From an uncultured Elioraea sp. (GTDB taxonomy: Bacteria; Pseudomonadota; Alphaproteobacteria; Acetobacterales; Acetobacteraceae): a DNA stretch of 17,962 bases. The stretch lies in NCBI GenBank assembly GCA_937995555.1, contig CALKJX010000139.1, forward strand, positions 1 through 17,962. Reading direction: 5' to 3'. The translations under genes were made by a program, and so were the position numbers. Each line of letters starts with the position of its first letter. The first letter of the stretch is position 1. Shown piece by piece: positions 1 to 7,142 of this stretch. The notes beneath the pieces are model-generated. The model was not told the origin of the DNA and did no database searches. It saw only the letters and a program-made list of their open reading frames with translations.

Positions 1-140
1 ACGACGGGGCGCGCGTTGCCGATATGCGCGCGGTCATAGACGGTCGGGCCGCAGACATAGAGGCGCACATGCGCCGGGTCGATCGGCTGGAAGCGTTCCT
101 TCGTCCGCGTGGCGGAGTTGTAGAGCGTGAGATCCGTCAT
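1..140 (-). CDS. cysS: Cysteinyl-tRNA synthetase, N-terminal fragment
   Basis: This is the first 46 codons of a class I aminoacyl-tRNA synthetase that attaches cysteine to tRNA-Cys in the cytoplasm. The reading frame starts with ATG at 140 and runs off the left edge of the window. The fragment carries two CysRS signatures: LYVCGPTVYD, whose Cys30 is a zinc ligand in the family, and the class I nucleotide-binding motif as HIGN at residues 39-42. It lies 75 bases downstream of gltX on the same strand, and a possible promoter of its own sits in that gap. The family and start are clear from the N-terminal motifs. Whether the rest of the gene is intact cannot be seen here. Confidence 0.93.
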   Translation of the reverse strand, partial: MTDLTLYNSATRTKERFQPIDPAHVRLYVCGPTVYDRAHIGNARPV

Positions 141-170
141 CCGTCCGGTCCGTGCGGGGCGACGCCCCAG

Positions 171-199
171 GGTATGGGTCAGGCGCGAGGGTCGGTCAA
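171..199 (-). promoter_or_regulatory. Possible cysS promoter
   Basis: On the minus strand TTGACC (194-199) is followed after 17 bases by CATACC (171-176), just downstream of the gltX stop codon. The spacing is right for a housekeeping sigma-70-type promoter, although the -10 match is weak. A small inverted repeat, GGGGC-GAC-GCCCC at 156-168, would lie at the start of the transcript. This is inference from sequence alone. cysS may also be read through from gltX. Confidence 0.3.
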
Positions 200-215
200 A
201 TCGCGCGGGGACAGA

Positions 216-1583
216 TCACGGGGCGGCTCCTGCGGCCAAGTCGAGGCGCGAGACTACGCGATCCCGGCCGATCAGGGGAAGCAGGGCGGCCATGTCCGGC
301 CCGTGCTCCTCCCCCGTGAGCGCGAGACGGAGCGGGCGCCAGAGCGCGCGGCCCTTCCGGCCCGTGGCGGTGGCGAGCGCGGCGGCCCACGCCTTGGCGG
401 TTGCGCCGTCCCACGGCTCGGGCGGCAGGGCGGCGACGGCCGCGCGCAGGTAGCCGCCCTCGCCCTCCAGCGGCGGCGGCACGATCGTCCCGGAGACGAC
501 CTCCCACCAGTGGCGGGCCTCGCGCACCAGGTCGAGATTGCCGCGCACGGCGAGCCAGAACGCCTCGGTGGCCCCCTCGGGCAGCCGGTCGCGCACGGCA
601 TCGAACGGGATCGCGTGCAGCACCTTGCGGTTGAGCGCCAGCAGTTGCGCCGGGTCGAAGCGCGCGGGGCTGTGGCTGATCCGCCCGAGATCGAAGCCGG
701 CCGCCAGGGTTGCGAGATCGGCCGGGGCGAGATCGTCGGGCGTGCCGAGCCGGGCGAGGTAGGCGGCAAGTGCGCCGGGCTCGATGCCGTCGGCGCGCAG
801 CGCGCGCAAGGAGAGCGAGCCGATGCGCTTGGAGAGCGGCTCGCCCTCGCCGCCCACCAGCAGCGGCAGATGGGCCAGCCGGATCGCCTCCGGGTCGGCG
901 CCGAGGGCGGCCATGATGTCGCGCTGCACGCCCGAGTTGGTGATGTGGTCCTCGCCCCGAATGATGTGGGTGATTCCCATCTCCAGGTCGTCCACCACCG
1001 AGGCGAAGGTGTAGAGCGGCATGCCGTCGGCGCGGATCAGCACCGGGTCGGACACCGCCGGCAGCTTGACCGCGCGGCGGCCGAGCACGAGGTCGTCCCA
1101 GGCGGTCTCGCCGGCGGAGAGGCGGAAGCGCCAGTAGGGCGTCCGGCCCGAGGCGAAGGCGCGCGCCCGCTGCGCCTCGGTCATCGCCAGCGCGGCGCGG
1201 TCGTAGATGGGCGCGAGGCCGCGCTTCAGGCGCTGGTTGCGCTTGAAGGCGAGCTCCTCCTCGCTCTCCCAGCAGGGATAGAGGCGGCCGGCGTTCTTCA
1301 GCCGCTCGGCGGCGGCCGCGTAGGCGGCAAGGCGGTCGCGCTGGCGGATCGGGCCCTCGTCCCAGGCGAGGCCGAGCCAGCGCAGATCCTCCTCGATCGC
1401 CGCCTCGTATTCGGGCCTGCAGCGCGTCGTGTCGGTATCGTCGAGGCGAAGCACGAAGGCGCCGCCGTGCCGGCGCGCGAACAGCCAGTTGGCGAGCGCG
1501 ACGCGCGCGTTGCCGACATGCAGGTAGCCGGTCGGCGACGGGGCGAAGCGGACGCGAACCGCCGCACGCCCGTCCTCACGCAT
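216..1583 (-). CDS. gltX: Glutamyl-tRNA synthetase (alphaproteobacterial RLDDTD type)
   Basis: This 455-residue class I synthetase charges tRNA with glutamate. The catalytic core opens with FAPSPTGYLHVGN (HIGH motif as HVGN, residues 22-25), followed by RLDDTD (46-51), a hallmark of one of the two GluRS paralogues common in alphaproteobacteria. The KMSKS equivalent is EPLSKRIGS (LSKR at 250-253). The C-terminal anticodon-binding half ends in the typical TGRKGRALWRPLRLALTG segment. The reading frame is open further upstream, but homology begins just after ATG 1583, and this ATG overlaps the stop of the preceding small gene by 8 bases (ATGCGTGA), implying translational coupling. cysS follows after 75 bases. 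Some proteins of this subtype in other bacteria prefer tRNA-Gln and depend on GatCAB; the sequence alone does not settle its tRNA specificity. Confidence 0.95.
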   Translation of the reverse strand: MREDGRAAVRVRFAPSPTGYLHVGNARVALANWLFARRHGGAFVLRLDDTDTTRCRPEYEAAIEEDLRWLGLAWDEGPIRQRDRLAAYAAAAERLKNAGRLYPCWESEEELAFKRNQRLKRGLAPIYDRAALAMTEAQRARAFASGRTPYWRFRLSAGETAWDDLVLGRRAVKLPAVSDPVLIRADGMPLYTFASVVDDLEMGITHIIRGEDHITNSGVQRDIMAALGADPEAIRLAHLPLLVGGEGEPLSKRIGSLSLRALRADGIEPGALAAYLARLGTPDDLAPADLATLAAGFDLGRISHSPARFDPAQLLALNRKVLHAIPFDAVRDRLPEGATEAFWLAVRGNLDLVREARHWWEVVSGTIVPPPLEGEGGYLRAAVAALPPEPWDGATAKAWAAALATATGRKGRALWRPLRLALTGEEHGPDMAALLPLIGRDRVVSRLDLAAGAAP

Positions 1584-1956
1584 CGTCGTCGTCTTCGCCG
1601 GTCTCGTCGCGGCGCGGATCGAGCCCGCGCCAGTCGCGCTCGATGCTGCCCGACGGCGCCGGAGTGCGCGCGAAGAACGCGAGCTCGCTGGAGCTGGACC
1701 AGCCCTGCTCGCCCGCCTCGAGCACCTCGGCATCCTCGCCGAAGGCATGCCAGTCGCCCAGCACCTCCTCCGGTGTCGCGTCGGGCACGCGGCAGCGCTC
1801 GACGCTGTCGCGCACATAGGCGCGCGCGAAGGCATTGGCGTGCATCAGGCTCTCGAACCCGCGCACATCCTCGATCGCCTCCTCCTCGGTCTCGGCCGAG
1901 TGGTCGCGGATGCGCACCACCCAGCCGCCCGCGGGCGCGAACAGATCGCCGATCAT
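1576..1956 (-). CDS. Small acidic protein of unknown function
   Basis: This encodes a 126-residue protein that I cannot assign to a named domain family. ATG 1956 overlaps the nadE stop as ATGA, and its own stop lies 8 bases inside gltX. Both junctions fix the frame and argue that it is a real gene. The N-terminal half (GWVVRIRDHSAETEEEAIEDVRG) and the middle part, with conserved-looking HANAFARAYVRDS and VLGDWHAFGEDAEV segments, look like a compact soluble alpha/beta protein. The tail is very acidic (DETGEDDDDA). There is no signal peptide or membrane segment. Its position between NAD synthase and GluRS suggests co-expression but does not show a function. Confidence 0.82.
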   Translation of the reverse strand: MIGDLFAPAGGWVVRIRDHSAETEEEAIEDVRGFESLMHANAFARAYVRDSVERCRVPDATPEEVLGDWHAFGEDAEVLEAGEQGWSSSSELAFFARTPAPSGSIERDWRGLDPRRDETGEDDDDA

Positions 1957-3617
1957 CGCACCAACGCCGTGAAGCCGTTGGTGATCGGGTAGCGCCGGTC
2001 GCGCCCGAAGGCGCGCGGGGAGATCTTCACCCCGGGTGGTGCCTGGCGGCGCTTGTACTCGGCGCGATCCAGCATCCTCCACACGCGCAGGACCGTGGCC
2101 CGGTCATGCCCCCTCGCCACCAGCGCATCCACGCTCTGCTCGCCCTCGACCAGCCCTTCCAGGATCGCATCGAGCACATCGTAGGGCGGCAGGGAGTCCT
2201 GATCGGTCTGATTGGGCTTCAATTCGGCGGACGGTGGCTTGGTGATCACCCGCTCCGGCATCACGCGCCCGGTCGGCCCCTTCGCGCCGCGCGGACGGTG
2301 CGCGTTGCGCCAGTGCGCGAGCGCGAACACGGTCGTCTTGTAGACATCCTTCAGCACCGAGAACCCGCCGCACATGTCGCCGTAGAGTGTGGCGTAGCCG
2401 ACTGACATCTCGCTCTTGTTGCCGGTGGTCAGCACCATGTCGCCGAACTTGTTGGACAGCGCCATCAGGATCAGCCCGCGCGAGCGCGACTGGATGTTCT
2501 CCTCGGTGATGTCGGGGGCGCGGTTGCCGAACACGGGCGAGAGCACCTGGTGGAACGCCTCCATCGCCGGCGTGATCGGGATCGTGTCGTAGCGGATGCC
2601 GAGCAGGCGGGCGCAGGCTTCGGCGTCCTCCAGGCTGTCGCGGCTGGTGTAGGGCGAAGGGAGCATCACCGCGCGCACCCGCTCGGCACCCAGCGCATCG
2701 ACCGCGACCGCCGCGGAGACCGCGCTGTCGATCCCGCCCGAGAGACCGAGCACCACGCCCGGAAAGCCGTTCTTGTTCACATAGTCGGCGAGCCCGAGCG
2801 TCATCGCGCGCCAGATGCTCGCCTCGCGGCTGTCCTCCGCCGCGATCGGGCCGGGCGCGCAGACCAGCCGGTCGCCGTCGCGCGTCCACTCGGTGAGCAC
2901 GAGGTCCTCGTCGAACTCGGGCAGGCGCGCGGCGACCGTGCGATCGGGGTTCAGCACGAAGGAGGCGCCGTCGAACACCAGCTCGTCCTGCCCGCCCACT
3001 TGGTTGAGGAACACGAACCCGAGCCCGTTCTCCACCACCCGCCCGACCGCGAGCCCGATCCGCGTGTCGCGCTTGCCCGCCTCGTAGGGCGAGGCGTTGA
3101 TCGAGAGCAGCACCTCGGCGCCGCTCTCGGCGAGGGTCTCGCAGACATCCGGCAGCCACCAGTCCTCGCACACCATCAGCCCGAGCCGGAAGCCGCGGAA
3201 CGACACCGGGCCGGGCGCCGGGCCGGCGACGAAATGGCGCTTGTCGTCGAACACGCCGTAATTGGGCAGCTCGTGCTTCGCGCGCACGGCCGCGATCTTC
3301 CCGCCATCGAGCAGGAAGGCCGCGTTGTGCAGCTTGCCCTCGTTCACCCACGGCCCGCCGACCACGAGCCCCGGCCCGCCATCCGCCGTCGCACCGGCGA
3401 GCCGATCGATCCCCTCGCGGCACGCCGCGATGAAGGCCGGCTTCATCACGAGATCCTCCGGGGGATAGCCGGCGATCGACAGCTCCGGCGTCAGCACCAG
3501 ATCGGCGCCAAGCGCCGCCGCCCGGCTGCGTGCATCGAGGATCCGCTCGGCATTCGCCTCCAACGCGCCCTCGTGCATGTTGAGCTGCGCGAGCGCCAGG
3601 CGGAGCCGTTCGGTCAT
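1953..3617 (-). CDS. nadE: Glutamine-dependent NAD+ synthase
   Basis: This 554-residue two-domain enzyme performs the last step of NAD synthesis, amidation of nicotinate adenine dinucleotide using ammonia from glutamine. The N-terminal nitrilase-type glutaminase domain shows the full catalytic triad in context: Glu45 (LTPELSIAGYPPEDL), Lys114 (AKHELPNYGVFDD) and Cys150 (LMVCEDWW). The C-terminal synthetase domain carries the PP-loop SGGIDS at 293-298 and the later NKSEMSVGYATLYGDMCGG segment. Length is normal for the single-chain glutaminase-synthetase form. It starts 9 bases after the stop of the upstream EamA gene with no clear ribosome-binding site of its own, so translational coupling is likely. 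It works in one pathway with the nicotinate phosphoribosyltransferase two genes upstream. Confidence 0.97.
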   Translation of the reverse strand: MTERLRLALAQLNMHEGALEANAERILDARSRAAALGADLVLTPELSIAGYPPEDLVMKPAFIAACREGIDRLAGATADGGPGLVVGGPWVNEGKLHNAAFLLDGGKIAAVRAKHELPNYGVFDDKRHFVAGPAPGPVSFRGFRLGLMVCEDWWLPDVCETLAESGAEVLLSINASPYEAGKRDTRIGLAVGRVVENGLGFVFLNQVGGQDELVFDGASFVLNPDRTVAARLPEFDEDLVLTEWTRDGDRLVCAPGPIAAEDSREASIWRAMTLGLADYVNKNGFPGVVLGLSGGIDSAVSAAVAVDALGAERVRAVMLPSPYTSRDSLEDAEACARLLGIRYDTIPITPAMEAFHQVLSPVFGNRAPDITEENIQSRSRGLILMALSNKFGDMVLTTGNKSEMSVGYATLYGDMCGGFSVLKDVYKTTVFALAHWRNAHRPRGAKGPTGRVMPERVITKPPSAELKPNQTDQDSLPPYDVLDAILEGLVEGEQSVDALVARGHDRATVLRVWRMLDRAEYKRRQAPPGVKISPRAFGRDRRYPITNGFTALVR

Positions 3618-3626
3618 GGCCGGACG

Positions 3627-4550
3627 CTACGGACGCGCCAGAGGCACGTCAACGCGGCCACGGCGCACGCCGAGCGCCATCCCGCTCGTCACCAGCAGCA
3701 CCCCGATCATCGCGCCCAACCCGAGCGGCTCGTCCAGCACCGGCCACGCCGCCAGCGCCGCGAGGGCCGGCACCACCGCGGTGAACAGCGACACTGTGGT
3801 CGAGCCCAGCGCCACCAAGGCGCGCGTATAGAGCAGAGAGGCCAGCACCATCGCGAGCAATCCCTGGACCACCCCTTGGAAGACCACCTCCTGCCACGCC
3901 GCCTCGCCGATCGCCGAGGGCAAGGCGAACCACCAGACCGGCAGATAGAACGGCGCCGCACCCAGCGCCACTGCCGCGGTCGCCTGGATCGCCGAGACGC
4001 GCCAGCGCTGCACCAGCACGATGAACACGGCGTAGCTGGAGGTCGCGATGACGAACAGGATGTCGCCGCGCCACGACCCCGGAGTGGCAAAGAATTCCGA
4101 GCCCGCGAGCAGCGCGATGCCGGCCGCGACGACGAGCAGCGAGAGCACCCGCCGCGAGGTCGGCGCCTCGCCGAGCCAGGCCCAGGCGAGCACGGCGGTG
4201 ACGAAGGGCAGCGCCCCGGGCAGCAGTACGGCGGCATGCGCTGCCGGTGCGAGCGCAAAGGCATTGTAGGCAAACAGCGCGAAGCCGAGGCCCGCCGTCG
4301 CGCCCATCACCAGGACCCGCTGAGGCGGGATGTCGCGCAGCACGCCCCGCAGCATCAGGGGCGACAGCACGACCAGGGCGACGCCGAAGCGCAGCGCGGC
4401 GAGATCCCACGGTGTGAGCACGCCGCGCGCGCCGGCGCGGCTCGCCAGGATGAACCCGGTCCAGACGAACAGGATGGCAATGGCGCAGGCGAAGCCGATG
4501 CGCTGCTCCAGGACGGGATCGCGGGAAGCGCCGAGCACGGTCGCGATCAC
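3627..4550 (-). CDS. EamA/DMT-family membrane transporter
   Basis: This encodes a 307-residue inner-membrane protein of the drug/metabolite transporter superfamily. It is almost entirely hydrophobic, with about ten helices in two repeated EamA halves; typical segments are FACAIAILFVWTGFILASRAG near the N-terminus and SLFTAVVPALAALAAWPVLDEPLG in the second half. I place the start at GTG 4550, which overlaps the stop of the nicotinate phosphoribosyltransferase gene as GTGA and gives a normal family length; the frame is open further upstream only as an antisense-like extension. It lies between two NAD-salvage genes, 4 bases of overlap on one side and 9 bases of spacing on the other. That context suggests transport of a niacin-type precursor or related metabolite, but substrates of this superfamily cannot be read from sequence. 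Confidence 0.9.
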   Translation of the reverse strand: MIATVLGASRDPVLEQRIGFACAIAILFVWTGFILASRAGARGVLTPWDLAALRFGVALVVLSPLMLRGVLRDIPPQRVLVMGATAGLGFALFAYNAFALAPAAHAAVLLPGALPFVTAVLAWAWLGEAPTSRRVLSLLVVAAGIALLAGSEFFATPGSWRGDILFVIATSSYAVFIVLVQRWRVSAIQATAAVALGAAPFYLPVWWFALPSAIGEAAWQEVVFQGVVQGLLAMVLASLLYTRALVALGSTTVSLFTAVVPALAALAAWPVLDEPLGLGAMIGVLLVTSGMALGVRRGRVDVPLARP

Positions 4551-5683
4551 GGGCGCGAGGCGCCGTTCTTGCGGAACAGGAACTCCCTGCCGACCTTGAC
4601 GCGTGGCGTGCCGCCATAGGCGATCACGTCCGAGGTGGCGAAGGTTTCGCTCCAGGCCTCCGGCAGGTAGGAGCCGGTGCCGACCACATCGAGCGGCGCC
4701 CTGGCATCCGCCATCACCCGGCACTTCTCGACCGAGAAGCCCGACGAGCCGACAATCCGCACGCACGGGAACCCCGCCTCGTCCAGCGCCTCGCGCATGC
4801 GCCAGACCGCGGCGGCCGAGACCCCCGTGCCGACCAGCCATTTGAGTTCCGTCTCGCTGCGGTAGCGCCGGATCGCATGCGGCGCGTGACGCTCCAGCAC
4901 CGCATAGGAGGATGGCGGGTCGAGCCCCTCCATGAACCGCCCGCCATGGGTGTCGAGCCGGACCGCGAGCCGCCCGGCCGCGGCGAGGTCGGGAAAGCGA
5001 CGGGCCACCGCGATCGCGTCGGTCACCTCATGTCCGAAATAATCGACCAGCACCGTCAGATCCTCGTCGGGGAATGTCTCGCGGAACATCTCTGCGGCCC
5101 GCACGGTCGAACCGGCGTAGCCGATCAAGGCATGCGGCATGGTGCCGCGGCCTCGGTTCAGGCCGAACCAGTGCGCAGTCGCATCGGTGGCGTTGCCGGT
5201 GAAGCCTCTCGCCCCCTGGGCCTGCGCGGCGCGCGAGCCCACCGATGCCGCGTACGCCATCATCTCCGCCATCTCGGTGCCGGCGCAGTGGCGTGCGTCC
5301 ATCGCCAGGAACGCCACCTGCGGCAGCTCGAGGCACATCGCCCACGCGTTCCACGCCGCCACGCAGGGCGGGCCGAGCTTCTGCAGATAGAGCGTTTCGA
5401 GTTCCGCCAGTGCCGCGAACGAGCCGGAGATGTAGAGAATCGGGTCCCCCGCGCCGACCGTCGCACCCTCCTCGTGCATCACCTCGATCGTGATGTCGGT
5501 GCCGCGCACCGCGCGCAGCCAGTCGATCGCGAAACGCGGCGCCGAGATCACCGGCCGGCGCATGAACACCGCGTAGGTGACCTCGACGTCGCCGAACCGC
5601 TCGACGATCGCGCGCGTCCGACTGAAGTAGCTGTCGGTGCGGCGCGCGATCTCCTCCGGCGGCGGCGAGGGCGGACCGGGCAC
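4547..5683 (-). CDS. pncB: Nicotinate phosphoribosyltransferase
   Basis: This 378-residue enzyme is expected to join nicotinate and PRPP to give nicotinate mononucleotide, the entry step of the Preiss-Handler NAD-salvage route. Family features are the N-terminal RTDSYFSRTRAIVERFGDVEVTYAVF, EGATVGAGDPILYISG near residue 72, RGTMPHALIG (His184) and the C-terminal phosphate-binding barrel segments RIVGSSGFSVEK and LDVVGTGSYLPE. It resembles the shorter, archaeal-like form more than the E. coli enzyme, so the symbol is by function. The start is GTG 5683, 13 bases after the DAHP synthase stop; the ribosome-binding site is weak. The stop overlaps the EamA gene. A related QPRTase-like function is possible, but nadE nearby supports nicotinate salvage. 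Confidence 0.85.
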   Translation of the reverse strand: MPGPPSPPPEEIARRTDSYFSRTRAIVERFGDVEVTYAVFMRRPVISAPRFAIDWLRAVRGTDITIEVMHEEGATVGAGDPILYISGSFAALAELETLYLQKLGPPCVAAWNAWAMCLELPQVAFLAMDARHCAGTEMAEMMAYAASVGSRAAQAQGARGFTGNATDATAHWFGLNRGRGTMPHALIGYAGSTVRAAEMFRETFPDEDLTVLVDYFGHEVTDAIAVARRFPDLAAAGRLAVRLDTHGGRFMEGLDPPSSYAVLERHAPHAIRRYRSETELKWLVGTGVSAAAVWRMREALDEAGFPCVRIVGSSGFSVEKCRVMADARAPLDVVGTGSYLPEAWSETFATSDVIAYGGTPRVKVGREFLFRKNGASRP

Positions 5684-5696
5684 GGAGACCGCGGGG

Positions 5697-7079
5697 CTAC
5701 TGCGCGGCGACCCGTCGATGCGCGGCCGGCTGGCGCCGGGCCTTCAGTTCGGCCGCCACCAGGAACGCGAGCTCGAGCGACTGCTCCGCGTTCAGGCGCG
5801 GGTCGCAGAAGGTGTGGTAGCGCGAGCCGAGCGAGGCCTCGGTCACGGCGCGCGACCCGCCCAGGCACTCCGTCACGTCCTGCCCGGTCATCTCGACGTG
5901 CACGCCGCCGGCCCAGGTGCCCTCCGCCTCGTGCACGTCGAAGAACCGCGTCACCTCGGTCAGGATCGCGTCGAAGCTGCGCGTCTTGTAGTCGTTCGCC
6001 GCCTTCACCGTGTTGCCGTGCATCGGATCGGTCAGCCACACCACCTTGCGGCCCTCGCGCTTCACCGCGCGCACCAGGGGCGCGAGCCTGGTCTCGACCT
6101 TGTCCGCCCCCATCCGCGCGATCAGGGTCAGTCGGCCCGCCTCGTTCGTGGGGTTGAGCGCGTCGATCAGGCGCAGCAGGTCGTCGGGGTCGAGGCTCGG
6201 CCCGCACTTGAGTCCGAGCGGATTCTTGACCCCGCGCAGGAACTCCACATGGGCATGGTCGTGCTGGCGCGTGCGGTCGCCGATCCAGAGCAGATGCGCC
6301 GAGGTGCAGTACCAGTCGCCCGAGGTCGAATCGACGCGCGTCATCGCCTGCTCGAACGGCAAGAGCAGCGCCTCGTGCGAGACGTAGAAGTCGGTCTCGC
6401 GGATCTGCGGCGTGGTTTCGCTGGTCAGCCCGCAGGCCGCCATGAACGACAGCGTCTGGTCCAGCCGGTCGGCGAGGTCGCGGTAGCGCTCGGCCGCCGG
6501 GCTGCGCTCGACGAAGCCGAGATTCCAGCGGTGCACCTCGTGCAGATCGGCATAGCCGCCCTGGGCGAAGGCGCGCAGCAGGTTCAGGGTGGACGCCGCG
6601 TGGAAGTAGCCGCGCTCCATCCGCGTCGGGTCAGGCGTGCGCGCTTCGGCGGTGAACTCCGGGCCGTTGATGTTGTCGCCGCGGTAGGACGGCAGGGTGA
6701 CGCCGTCCACCGTCTCGGTGTCCGAACTGCGCGGCTTGGCGAACTGGCCCGCCATGCGCCCGAGCTTCACGACCGGCACCTGGCCGCCATAGGTGAGCAC
6801 CACCGCCATCTGCAGCAGCACGCGGAAGCTGTCGCGGATGATGTTGGCGTTCAGGTCGTTGAAGCTCTCGGCGCAGTCCCCGCCCTGCAGGACGAAGGCA
6901 CGACCCTCCGCTGCAGCGGCCAGCGCCGCCTTGAGCCGGCGTGCCTCGCCTGCAAACACGAGCGGAGGAAATCGCCGCACCCGGTCCTCGACCGCGGCCA
7001 AGGCTGCCTGGTCCGGATAGACCGGCATCTGCTTGATCGGCTTGGCCCTCCAGGAATCGGGGGTCCAGGACGGGGACAT
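5697..7079 (-). CDS. Class II 3-deoxy-7-phosphoheptulonate (DAHP) synthase
   Basis: This 460-residue enzyme condenses phosphoenolpyruvate and erythrose 4-phosphate, the first step of the shikimate pathway to aromatic amino acids. It belongs to the plant-like class II family. The metal ligands expected for the family are all present: Cys69 in QGGDCAES, His354 in DPMHGNT, Glu396 in HVEMTGQ and Asp426 in CDPRLN. The substrate-binding GLKCGPSLDP segment also matches. I chose ATG 7079 because GAGGA precedes it at good spacing. An in-frame ATG at 7103 would add eight residues but has no ribosome-binding site. It lies 63 bases after gor and 13 bases before the nicotinate phosphoribosyltransferase gene. 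I see no Trp-rich leader peptide in the gap. Confidence 0.95.
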   Translation of the reverse strand: MSPSWTPDSWRAKPIKQMPVYPDQAALAAVEDRVRRFPPLVFAGEARRLKAALAAAAEGRAFVLQGGDCAESFNDLNANIIRDSFRVLLQMAVVLTYGGQVPVVKLGRMAGQFAKPRSSDTETVDGVTLPSYRGDNINGPEFTAEARTPDPTRMERGYFHAASTLNLLRAFAQGGYADLHEVHRWNLGFVERSPAAERYRDLADRLDQTLSFMAACGLTSETTPQIRETDFYVSHEALLLPFEQAMTRVDSTSGDWYCTSAHLLWIGDRTRQHDHAHVEFLRGVKNPLGLKCGPSLDPDDLLRLIDALNPTNEAGRLTLIARMGADKVETRLAPLVRAVKREGRKVVWLTDPMHGNTVKAANDYKTRSFDAILTEVTRFFDVHEAEGTWAGGVHVEMTGQDVTECLGGSRAVTEASLGSRYHTFCDPRLNAEQSLELAFLVAAELKARRQPAAHRRVAAQ

Positions 7080-7142
7080 GGCGGGTTCCTCGATGGTCTT
7101 CATTGCACCGCGGCGGAGTTTCCCACAGCCGGCGCGACGGCG

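Noticed and set aside
156..168. Small GGGGC-GAC-GCCCC hairpin before cysS as a terminator
   Set aside because: Only 5 bp, no T-run, and short GC palindromes like this are expected by chance in this base composition.
450..500. PPPLEGEGG stretch in gltX, resembling peptides encoded by interspersed repeats in some alphaproteobacteria
   Set aside because: Length relative to the expected family segment is nearly unchanged and the DNA has no clear inverted repeat, so divergence is more likely than insertion.
1584..1835. N-terminal extension of gltX
   Set aside because: The extra sequence is the out-of-frame shadow of the small acidic gene; GluRS homology starts just after ATG 1583.
24..2405. Long plus-strand open frames opposite gltX/nadE (and likewise at 2550-4619, 5637-8744 and 8822-10972)
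   Set aside because: All mirror strong minus-strand genes with intact catalytic motifs, show low-complexity R/A/H-rich composition and no recognisable domain.
7080..7103. Alternative ATG for the DAHP synthase at 7103
   Set aside because: No ribosome-binding site precedes it, whereas ATG 7079 has GAGGA at suitable spacing; the difference is eight residues.
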